From Capsaspora owczarzaki ATCC 30864 (Eukaryota > Opisthokonta > Filasterea), in the NCBI RefSeq assembly GCF_000151315.2, contig NW_011887293.1, positions 790,693 to 854,692 of the forward strand: a DNA stretch of 64,000 nucleotides. Reading direction: 5' to 3'. This document shows, piece after piece, positions 11,001-22,874 of the stretch (position 1 is the stretch's first letter; the number at the start of each line of letters is the position of its first letter). The position numbers and the translations under genes were made by a program. The notes beneath the pieces were generated by a model that was given only the letters and a program-made list of their open reading frames with translations, did not search any database and had not been told where the DNA came from.

Positions 11001-11882
11001 TTTCAAAAGCTTCAAATCAACTACTCACCGGCGCAGCTCAGCAGGCAGATGCGACTCGAGAACACGCGCGAGACACGTCAGAGCAGCGTCAAGGGAGGCT
11101 GCGGCAGACTTGCTCTTCATGACATGCGAGATTGCCTGAAGAAGTTTCAAGCACCAGTCGTGCGATGACTGCGAGCCAGCACCGGATCCTGAAGGTGCGG
11201 CGGCAGTGGTCTCTGCAAGCATTTTGAGCATCATCGAGTTGGCTGGAGTCGCTGCAGCACCCGCGCTGGACGGATGACCGCTGCTGGACGACGCCGCGGC
11301 AGAAGCGGAAGCATCGGACGCGCTGCTTGTCGCGCCACCGAGCAGGGTCAGCATGCCGTCTGGAATGATTGCAGCCAGGATGAGCAACGACGAGCATCGT
11401 GCGACTTGGACTTCGGAGCGTGCGAGCGCAGTGAGGCGCTTGAAGAGCCGATGGTACGCCTCGTGCGTCTGTTCCGGAGCCAAGCAAAAAAGCCAAGTTG
11501 CAGTCCACGTATGCGCAAAGTCAGTGTTGCAAGAGTGATTGCATGCAAGGAAACAGTTTCAACGTTGAAAACCGAGTTGGTCGTAGGACGATCGGTTTGG
11601 ACTCGTGTCGGATTGGCCATGTGGACGACGAGGCAATGCAAAGTCCTTCAGTTTTTCCCTCTTTCCCTCCCGGCTGCTCCCACCACTTCGACCGACCCCG
11701 GTAGTGCAACAACGGAGCAGCACATGATGAGATTGGACGAGATGAAGCTGTTCGCGCACCAGATGCAGACTGCTGAGCGACGCGAGGATGTGCGGGACGT
11801 GGTGGAGCGCAATCTCATCCGTCATCCAGTTGGCAAGGAGCAACTGCAATGCGGCTTCCTGTGGCAAGTCACTCGCGTCCAT
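8060..11882 (-). CDS. PELP1: PELP1/RIX1-family ribosome biogenesis factor
   Basis: Scaffold of the Rix1/PELP1-TEX10-WDR18 complex in 60S maturation. Exons: 11882 to about 11724 (donor uncertain), 11468-11029, 10887-10071, 9994-9894, 9819-9413, 9303-9011, 8890-8450 and 8344-8060. From the second exon on, all junctions keep phase. The protein is helical and armadillo-like over most of its length. The best family match is the segment RRALYRLLLACVVASASP followed by KVSTFCREAVAVCDNII, which parallels human PELP1 RRELYCLLLALLLAPSP and VSSFCSEALVTC. The tail is Pro/Ala-rich, then acidic, ending DDDDDDSEFMIVDEDPDSD, as in PELP1. An internal Lys/Gly/Ser/Asn-rich loop near 10,390-10,500 looks like a basic nuclear signal. 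Family assignment is good; the first exon's 3' border is not settled. Confidence 0.8.
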
Positions 11883-12041
11883 TTTGGTGTGTGCGCGCTC
11901 AACCCAAAAAAAAAAAACAAGGAATGGACAGAAAATACTAGAAGACAAGAACAAAACCGACAGAGATGAATACATTAACGGTTGCAAATAGGTAGATCGA
12001 GCACGAGAAACTCAGAATACAACGGTTGAAGGCCTGTGCTG

Positions 12042-14370
12042 CTATGGGTACTTTTTCGCTCGACCTCGCGCTTTCCGCTGGGCGCGAGATCCAACGTTGG
12101 GATGGACGCCAAACGAGGCACGAAGCGATTGCACAAAAGCGTTGGACAATCCTCCGCGAGCAGATGAAGATGCGGCACGCGACAAATCGAGTCGAGGTCT
12201 CCGTCGTTTCACTGTTGTAGGATTGTGATCCGCTCCATGCTGATCATACTCCGGGGCCAACGCAGCAGCTGATTCTGTTGCATCATGCGTTGAGGAATCG
12301 TCTGCGATGGGTGCCGACGCTGACCCTTCATTGTGTGCGTCGGTCGAAGCATGCTGGGTGTGCGCGCTGGTGGGCAAGGGAAACTCTGTCTCGTCGTCAG
12401 AAGAAGGCTGCCAGCTCGAAGCAACAGAGGTGCCGTCACTTTGAAACGCAGTCTCGGTCGGCACGTCCGCCTGAGCGCCTTCCTCCCCACTCTGAGTTTC
12501 GGCCGCCGGCAATGTCTCCCATTCATGAATGCCTACTCGCAAGGTCTGTCGCAGGGTTTGCTGAGAAGGATCAAACCCTGGGTAGCCCTCGAGCACCGAA
12601 AGAGCCTGTTGCGCATACGAGCAAGCCGGGCCGCTCAAATGCAACGCAGCCACCGCCTTTAAAAGCAGCAAATGGCGCTGTCGATCATCTTGCACTATGC
12701 GATCGACGATGCCGTACAAGACCAATCAACATGGACAGAGGTGAGTGAGGTACCAAAGGAACATTCCCATATGTGCCTTTTCTTTTCTTTTTTTCCTGTA
12801 CCGGTCGAATCAGATTCAAAGCGCTGCCGAGAGAAATGCAATCCAGGCCACCAGCTTTGTCGCTCAATCCATAATCTTGTTGTTGCTATTGACTTGGATG
12901 GTTTGCATCTGCTCGAGTGAAAAAAAAATGAGCCAAACACGTTCCAAAAACCAAAGCACGGCTCTTTGGTGCACATTACCCAGAGTTGTACCGCGGTATC
13001 AAATCGACCAGGGTTCTCCAGGCTAGAATGTCATCTTTATGGGCTGGATAATCCAGTCGCGTTGTCACGACGCTCAGCGCTAGCTTTAAAAAGTCTCGTT
13101 GGGTTGGATCTGTAGCACACAATGCGATTATTTACGGCAAGTTCAGTACAGCAAAACAGCCCACAAACTGAGAGCAACGACACTCCAACAATACCGGTTG
13201 ACGTACTTTGTTCATAGAGCGTCACGGCATCCCACAGAACTGGACAAGTCGCGTCCAATCGCAGCACAATCTGCAACAGTTGAAAGCGAGACGCATACCG
13301 CTCTGGCTGCCTTCGAGTTGTAAACATGTAAAAGTTCCTGCAAGCCACGCAAAAAAACTTAATATCGTGGATTGGACGGAACGGTGCGGGTGTCGCGCCA
13401 AAACAAAATTTTCAAAACTTACAGAACGGCGTCAATGTTCTCGGGGTTGGACTCGAAACATCGATGCAGCGCTGCCTCGGCTAGATCGTACTTTGAGTCG
13501 TACTCGAGGAGTTGAGCATATCGAACGGCGAACAGCACAATGCTCGGATCCAGGGTGAAGCTGCGCTCAAAGTGAGTGACAGCGTTGGCGTGCGCAGATC
13601 GCGAGCGCTGGGTGACATGCAGTGCACCGGCAAGGTTGAGTTGACTTGCAAGCTCTTGCTCCCAGATCATGTAGGAGAAGAGTCCACAGTATCCATGAAA
13701 CACGGCGCTCGAATGGTATGGCTCGGTGTGCAGATATCCCAGTAGCGTGGAATAAGCTTCGCGAAAGTCGCCGCATTTGCAGAGAAAGAAGGCCAGTTCG
13801 AGGACAAGCGTGGGTCGCTCCACCTGGCAGTGTTGGCCGCACGAGCGATCAGAAATACAAACTTGAGCAAATTCTGACTTTCGCTGTTGTCAACAGGTGA
13901 AAACCAACAAACAATATTGCGTTTACCGAGTCCTTTGATGCAGTAAGTCCTAGAAACAATCGGAAGATACGCAAGCAGGCAGTGTCTTGTCCTGGATACT
14001 GGCTCATGACTTGAATCGCGGTCTGCCCTCAAAACAAAAAGAAAAAAAAAAGGTCAAAAAGATGATTCAACAGCCGAAATCCAAGAGCACCACCATGGAT
14101 GTCATTTGTTTTGCATTGATTTGTGAATGATTGTTGTGTTCTTGTGAGCATCAGAGGTGAGACGCACGAGGACGAGCTGAATGAACCAACCGTTACCTTC
14201 CATACAAACTCGGGAATGGCAGTGCTGCGTCTCGCGAGAACAACAAGCACAGCAGCGGCTCGGTCAAACTCGTAGTTGAGCAAGTGCTGGCGGACGAGCA
14301 GCGACAGCTGGGCGACGTGCTGTCGGACCAGACCCGTGTGTTGCGGCGCTGGAACCGCAGTGGCAGTCAT
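12042..14370 (-). CDS. TAF1A: TAF1A-like subunit of the RNA polymerase I factor SL1/TIF-IB
   Basis: RNA polymerase I pre-initiation factor subunit with TPR-like helices. Seven exons: 14370-14197, 14022-13927, 13823-13423, 13337-13207, 13109-12980, 12908-12802 and 12694-12042, all in phase. Diagnostic matches to human TAF1A: PEFVWK at the first junction, the FREAYSTLLGYL region, NFYMFTTRRQPERYAS, ILAWRTLVDLIPRYNSG and above all RQSWWPGLHFSRQRF, which parallels human KNWWPGFHFSYF. The C-terminal exon adds an unusual acidic Ser/Thr stretch and a basic end (KRRRPRLDLSR, RAQRKARGRAKKYP). The start is uncertain: ATG 14370 is the first in-frame methionine, but open frame continues upstream without another ATG, so a further 5' exon is possible. 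Confidence 0.8.
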
Positions 14371-14653
14371 GGCTGTTGGAGCAGGAGCCCCTGCCGAATC
14401 GCTGAACGAACCAGTGGCCGACAGCTTGCGTTTTGCGGCGTCGCGGTGTGCGATTGGGAGGAGGAGAAGGAGGAGGAGGAGGACGCTGGAAAGCAGACAG
14501 GGCGAATCCACAAACGTGTCAAAGTATCCGGCAAGGATGAGGACTAGACCGTCATGCACAAGCTGCTGAGGACTTTCATCAAGTAGATCGCATGTTAAAT
14601 ATTATTGGTTTGTATTTTGATATTCCATCGATAGTGGAAAGTGCTGCAGGCTG

Positions 14654-14671
14654 CTAGGAGGGTTCTCTCTA
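14654..14671. mobile_element. Solo terminal-repeat remnant of the pogo-like family
   Basis: The 15-base string GGAGGGTTCTCTCTA is identical to the outer right end of the element at 31,067-34,179, including the TA that flanks it there. No partner end or transposase sequence lies within reach, so this is a decayed or truncated copy. Confidence 0.6.
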
Positions 14672-14941
14672 CGAGGAGCATATTGTGAAGCACTGCAATT
14701 CGTGATCAGGTGCTGTCATCGGGGCCATACTCGAATGTTGCATTGTATGCATTCATTTGTATGCGTTGACGGTACATATGCTTTGTTTTTGGCCAATATG
14801 ACGTTCGAGCAATAGGTTTTGGTGCTCTTGCAAAAAAGTGTTTCGCACTAGCCTTTTTCAAGATTTTCGTGAAGTTTTGAGGGAGCCGTCAATCACGCCG
14901 GCTCGGGGTTCTACGCACCTACATGCATCACCAAACATGTC

Positions 14942-15184
14942 AGGACCCGAGTTTGCGTCCGTCCAGCCGGCGAGGTTAGCCGGTGGTAGTTAATGAGGAT
15001 TTAGCATATTCTGGTGTATTTGGATGCTTTTGGATAGCTGTCATTGCGCATTTTGTATCAATCAATCGACGTTACCTGGCCAATAGCTCTAAGCCCCAAC
15101 CCGTGGGAATCGGAGTCTCACAAAACAGCTCGCAATGTAGTCGCGACCCAGAGTCGCGTCCGGCCAGCCGATAGATAGCCTGTG
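14942..15184. repeat. Pair of diverged ~40-base direct repeats
   Basis: The block around CCCGAGTTTGCGTCCGTCC...AGCCGG...TAGCCGGTGG near 14,946 recurs in altered form as CCCAGAGTCGCGTCCGGCC...AGCCG...TAGCCTGTGG near 15,139. Spacing is about 195 bases. Function unknown; an old local duplication or a family repeat is possible. Confidence 0.45.
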
Positions 15185-15370
15185 GAGTCTCAAAAAAGCC
15201 TTCTCGATGTGCTGTGGTTCCTGGCAGACGCTGTTTGTTGTTACAAGTACCACCCTTTTGTGACTCCACCTCCCAAAAAACATTTGGGCAAGTGTCTCTG
15301 TTTCTGAGAAGTACCGCTTTTGTTTTGGATAGTGATTTGGACTGCGACCAGTCTTCCGCTTTCTTCGTCA

Positions 15371-15782
15371 ATGCTTGTCAAGATCTCAACCTTGCGCGCT
15401 TTCTCGTCCCTCGTCTCGAGCCGCGCTGCTGCTGCTGCCGCCACCACCACTGCGACGGCGACTGCGACCAGCAAACCAGGTAACCCCACACCATCCCTCC
15501 CTCCGCATCTGCATGTCCGGTTCGACGCGGATGGAGCCTGATCGAGCTGACTTTGGTTTTGCTCGCTCGCCACTTCAACAACCAACCACAGGCTACGACC
15601 ACGCCCGAGGACCCTTCCAGTCGTCCAAGGCGCGCGACGGACAGAGCATCTACTCGTACGACAACAAGGGCGATGCTTACCAGACGCAGCTCTTCTTCCA
15701 GTACACCCCGTATTCATACTTTGACGTTGAGCGAGATGTCGGTCCTCACCGCATCCCGCAGCCCGTGCCGCCAAAGCACTAG
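15371..15782 (+). CDS. NDUFV3: NDUFV3-like complex I flavoprotein 3 (short form)
   Basis: Two exons, 15371-15479 and 15592-15782, give 99 residues. The first exon codes an Arg/Ser/Ala presequence starting MLVKISTLRAFSSLVSSR, typical of mitochondrial import. The second ends with the family signature: a Tyr-rich stretch (YSYDNKGDAYQTQLFFQY), then YSYFDVERDVGPHRIPQPV. This parallels the human NDUFV3 C-terminus, which has YTFLDLNLELSKFRMPQP. NDUFV3 is an accessory subunit on the NADH-binding module of complex I. The protein is short and the match is limited to about 35 residues, so the call rests on pattern plus presequence. Confidence 0.75.
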
Positions 15783-16364
15783 AGACATCAACCATGGGAT
15801 GATTCGGATTGTATTAGCGCGTCAGATGGTGGTCTGCAGCAAACCAAAAGCCGTGACAATACATGCTTTTGTTTTTTTTCCCCGGCTTTCTTAACAACTA
15901 CTACAAAGCAGAGCAGGAAGACATTGATTGCATACAAAAACACATACACACGATAAAGAAGAAAAAATTCATAGAGTAGCTTGGCCACGGGCAGACGTGA
16001 CCAAGCAAAGAAAACAACAAAAACAACAACAGCAAAAAAGAAACCTACACAACAGAAGACAACATGAAACCAAACTAGAAATTCGCCAAAAAGCGCAGAC
16101 GGGCCAGAGAAAAGAAGAGAAGAGGAAGAAAAAGACAAGGAAGGCAGAAAGCTGTCGAAACAGCAGTACAAAGAATAGAAAAACCAAGAGATCAATCGAG
16201 TCAAACAATCGGACATATAAGAAAGGGCACTAACGGTCCAAAGTGATGCTTCACTTGTAGGATGCTGTGGAAAGAAAAAAAAATACCATGCCCCATCCAC
16301 CCACGAAAAAAACAACAAACAAACAAAAAGGGGGGCGGAGTTGAAGCAGACAGAAATGAAAAGT
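15783..16364. other. Convergent intergenic region, 3' UTRs
   Basis: Lies between the stop codons of NDUFV3 (plus) and PTEN (minus). It is A-rich on the plus strand and contains no supported gene. Long open frames here come from poly-Phe/Lys low complexity. Confidence 0.5.
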
Positions 16365-19177
<2,813 letters not shown>

Positions 19178-19673
19178 GGTTTGTGCTGTGTGTGAGTGAA
19201 AAAGAAAGACTGAAGGAGGACGAAATGGAGATGCGATAAATAAACAACAACAAAAGAAATAGTCAGGTACAGTGTAGCACATGCAGTACAGGCGGGACAG
19301 AGAAGAAGAAGATGAAGAAGAAGAGAATCTAGAAACTCAGAATCGATTGCTCTTTTCCCCACCAACACGATCTGCTTAGTGAAGGGCGAAACACAGCATC
19401 ATTGCACCCAACACGCAAAACACGAACAATCGCTGACTGTTGCAAGTGCTCATCGTCACCCAGTCCGGGGAAAAAGCAAAATGGAAAAGAGCTTCGTTCT
19501 CATTGCGACTTTTTCCCTTTCCAACTGGAGCTTCAACACAATGGCTGCGCTGATACAGAATCACAAGTGTTCACCAATCCATCCACCTCTGCGCGCCCAC
19601 CCCAAATCTTCCAGCACTATCAGGCTTACTGAAACAAGGCAACAAACTTGTTCAGTCCTCAGTTTGAAGAAGA
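19178..19673. promoter_or_regulatory. Divergent promoter region, PTEN / NDPK
   Basis: 496 bases between two start codons facing away from each other. No open frame here is convincing. I see no specific factor site beyond pyrimidine-rich leader sequence before the plus-strand ATG. Confidence 0.45.
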
Positions 19674-20897
19674 ATGCTCGCCTCCCGTCTTGCCCGCTCC
19701 AGTGCGTTCTACTTTGTTCCTTTCTCACTCTCTCTCTCTTTGGGTGTCTTTTTCTGTTGTGTTTGTCTTTGGTTACAAAGTGTTGACCCCCTGGATGGCA
19801 GGAGAGGAGAGGAGAGGGATCTTTGCGTGACGATCTCGTCCGAAACGATCACTGCTCACATCCTAATCCTTACTCACACTCTGTCTCTCCGCTCGCGTTC
19901 TCGTCGCTCTGCTGCACGCTCCATCTCGTTCAGACATTGTCCGTGCCTCGCGCGTCGCCCTGACCCGTGCCGCCCCTGCCGCCCAGCAGCAGCAGCGCGC
20001 CCTGTCCTCCGCTGCCACCTCGTCGCACCAAGGCGAGAGCAACTCGACTGGCCGTCGCGCTCTCACTGTCGCCGCCGCCGCCGCTGCCGCGTTCGCTGGT
20101 GCCACTCTCCTCGTCAACAAGCGTAAGTCTCACTCTCGTCGAGTCAAAACCGCAGCGTCTCCAACGCAACAGAAGAAGAGGACGAAGAAGGCCAACAAAC
20201 AAAACAAAACAAAAAAAAAAAAAACCACGATTTCCCCACTTTTTTTCTTCTTTTTTTTTTCTCCCTTTTTGTTGTAGTCCAACAACAACCACCAAGCAAC
20301 CAACAAAAAAAACACCTCAAACTCACATTTGTAAACCCTGCGATTTGCGCAATGCTCATTTCGAATTTTTCTTGCATTTGGTCAGTCAACGCTGATGAGG
20401 TCAACGCTGCCACTTCCGTTGCCGGTGTCGAGAACACTCCTTCTGAGCGCTCGTTCATTGCCCTCAAGCCCGACGCCATCCAGCGCGGTCTGATTGCCGA
20501 CATTGTTGGCCGCCTTGAGCGCAAGGGCTTCAAGCTCGTTGCCATGAAGCTCCTCACCCCGTCCAAGGAGCTCGTCGAGAAGCACTACGAGGACCTCAAG
20601 GACCGTCCCTTCTACCCCGGCCTCGTCGCCTACATGGCTCAGGGCCCCGTTCTTGCCATGGTCTGGCAAGGTCCTGGCGTCGTCAAGACTGTCCGCCAGA
20701 TGCTCGGTGCCACCAACCCCGCCCAGGCTCCTTCCGGCTCCATCCGCAGCGACTTCTTCCTCGTCACTGGTCGCAACGGCATCCACGCCTCGGACGCCCA
20801 CGCCTCTGCTGAGGCTGAGATTGCCCTTTGGTTCAAGCCCAGCGAGCTCGTCGACTGGAAGCGCGACGCCGACCAGTGGATTCTGTCTGCCAACTAA
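19674..20897 (+). CDS. Nucleoside diphosphate kinase, mitochondrial or membrane-tethered form
   Basis: Transfers the gamma-phosphate between nucleoside tri- and diphosphates through a phosphohistidine. Three exons (19674-19701, 19934-20122, 20386-20897) give 242 residues. The kinase domain is complete: [39 protein letters not shown], and the active-site segment [20 protein letters not shown] with the catalytic His at about residue 206. The first ~90 residues are an Arg/Ala presequence ([20 protein letters not shown]) followed by an Ala-rich hydrophobic stretch ([20 protein letters not shown]). This layout suggests import into mitochondria and possible inner-membrane anchoring, as for NME4/NDPK-D-type enzymes. 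Codon use is strongly C/G-ending, consistent with high expression. Confidence 0.93.
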
Positions 20898-21244
20898 ACA
20901 CTGCGCAAGCGACCCGGCGGCTGTTTTTGCAGGTGCTGTAGCGATCCCTGGCCAATAGGACCTGCATTCTTCTTTGGCATTGTTTTTTGCTATCTGGATG
21001 ATTTTTAAGTTTTCTGCCTTTCATGTTCAATAAGGGTAAACTTGTTTCTCCAATGTTGAGATTGTTCATTCATTCTTTTTCGCCCTTTATCATCAGTAGA
21101 TCACTTGGGAAGAGTTGCCAAAGAAAGAACAAAACCCGAAATAAATTATACAAGAGTCTGAGGACGAAAAAAAAAAGCAAAGGAAAAAGAAAGAAAGAAG
21201 AAAAAAAAAAAAAGACTAGAACCAAGAAACTGCACTGCGCAGAA
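20898..21244. other. Convergent intergenic region, 3' UTRs
   Basis: 347 bases between the stops of NDPK and the roadblock-like gene. The right half is a long purine run. No gene seen. Confidence 0.5.
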
Positions 21245-22532
21245 TCATGATGGCAGTGCTCGCTCAAGCAGCTGCTTGATGTCTTGCAACACTGGCTCCA
21301 CAAGTGTCTGTGCTTGTCTCGTATCAAAGGTTTCCAACTGTTGTGGAGTCATTTTGCAGTTGACAACCAGAAACTATACCGCCCAAAAAATGAGCAAGCG
21401 CGTGACGGCGAAGCAGCAACACCAAACAAACCCTGACAACAAAGCCTGGCTTACATTTTCGTTCAGCTCGTAGCAAGAAATAATATTTGTCGAGCCAGTT
21501 AAATGCAGCACGGGGCACTCGGGCTCGTCCAGGGCATGGCCAAATTGTTGTGAGGCGAATTTCAGATCGTGCATGATGGACAAGACGTCTCGTTGCTGTA
21601 CCCAGGACACGTCCGTTTGGGCTCTGTAAGTGAGATTTGGACGGGATGTGTGGAGAGTTGATGGGGATATAAGACCGTGTGAGTTGCGCTGTGACAAAAC
21701 AGACTGGACAAAAACCGTCCACTTACAATACTGTGCCATCTGGACACATAACACAGCTAGAGGAATAAGCGTCGGACGAGAGCTTTGGAACGACGGTAGG
21801 AGCCGTGCTGGCGGCGGCGGCGGCGGCAGGTACGGTGAGAGCAGCAGTATTTGCAGGAGAGGCTAAGGCACCGGCCTCTGGTGGCGGAACAAACCATTTG
21901 CTAGTGCTCACCATATGAGCGGCGTTCGCATCAGCAGACGTTCTCCGCTTGAATGGCAGACTCGGTGCGCTGAGACCGCCGCCGCTGCTCTTGGAGGAGC
22001 TGTTGTGGTTACTTGGACTATTGCTGGACGCCGCTTGGTCTGCGTGACTATTTGGACGCGGAAGCGATCCCTGGGCAAGGTGAGCAGCCAGCTCCTGGTA
22101 GATGATGGCAACCTCGTCCAGTCGCTCGCAGACGAGCTGCAGCACTGCCATCGTCGAGGACGAGCTGTAGGACGAGGCCGTGCTGTCCCGCAAGCTCGTC
22201 GTCCCGCTGGCGCCAGGACTACTGGCATCCAACCCAGACACTGACGGCGGCATCAACCCTGCAGCGCCCGTCGCAGTCGTGGCAACAGCAGCAGCAGCAG
22301 CAGCAGCGCTATGAGTGGTACCAGCAGCGGGTGAGTGCCCTCCATTGGCTTCGTGCTGGCTCGACGGCGACGAGTATCCAGCGACGCTGCCCTGCGTCGA
22401 TGCGCCTGCCGCTGTGCTTGTTGCTGTGCTTGTTGCTGTTGTGCTTGTTGCTGTGCTTGCTGTGGTTGTGCTTGCTGTGGTTGAGCTTGAGCCTGCCGCT
22501 GCCGGGCTCGAGAAGAGATTTTTAAACTTCAT
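21245..22532 (-). CDS. Ser/Ala-rich protein with a C-terminal roadblock/longin-like domain
   Basis: Three exons (22532-21727, 21623-21455, 21373-21245) give 367 residues in frame. Residues ~1-200 are Ser/Thr/Ala low complexity with one helical island (VLQLVCERLDEVAIIYQELA). The C-terminal ~120 residues look folded: CVMCPDGTVLAQTDVSWVQQ, a helix FASQQFGHAL, strands PVLHLTGSTNIISCYELNEN and FLVVNCKMT, then a helix TLVEPVLQDIKQLLE. This alternation (DGTVLA, helix, paired strands, final helix) resembles the roadblock/LC7 fold of LAMTOR2-type adaptors. I do not recognise a specific orthologue; the fold call is inference from pattern only. Confidence 0.75.
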
Positions 22533-22874
22533 TCTCCAACAAAACTCGGCTCTGTGATGCTCGGCTCTGTGATGCGCTGCTCTGCGTTTGATGGTCGGTC
22601 GAATTGGAAAGCCGGAATTGAACAGTTGGAAGTTGGATGGAAAAAAAAAAAAAAAAAAATAGAATGAGATGAAAACTAGACTGGAAATCAATGACCAAAC
22701 GTCAATCTGAGAAATTTGAGCTCCCTCTGATTGTTCGCTCTGCGAGCCCACTTTGGCAAAACCCATTCGTTAACAATGACTCGAGTAGCAAGAATCAATA
22801 AAACTTGATACCGAGTGAGATCTGAGAACCATTCAGTCCTCTACTGTCTGAGTTGGTCTGCTCACTCACCCCAA
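22533..22874. promoter_or_regulatory. Divergent promoter region
   Basis: 342 bases between the minus-strand start at 22532 and the plus-strand start at 22875. Just upstream of the minus-strand ATG the motif GATGCTCGGCTCTGT is partly repeated in tandem. No known factor site assigned. Confidence 0.4.

Larger units (their letters stand above)
14371..15370. other. Divergent intergenic region with degenerate repeats
   Basis: About 1 kb between the TAF1A start (minus) and the NDUFV3 start (plus), long for this window. It holds an isolated transposon-end motif near 14,660 and two related ~40-base blocks near 14,945 and 15,145. It may also hold a first TAF1A exon. No other open frame is convincing. 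Confidence 0.5.

Noticed and set aside
14371-14559. Leu-rich upstream extension of the first TAF1A exon as a signal peptide
   Set aside because: It has no ATG and its poly-Leu comes from a GAGGAG repeat; kept only as a possible earlier exon.
15928-16233. Lys/Arg-rich frames in the NDUFV3-PTEN gap
   Set aside because: Caused by A-rich 3' UTR sequence; no start context, family motif or splice partner.
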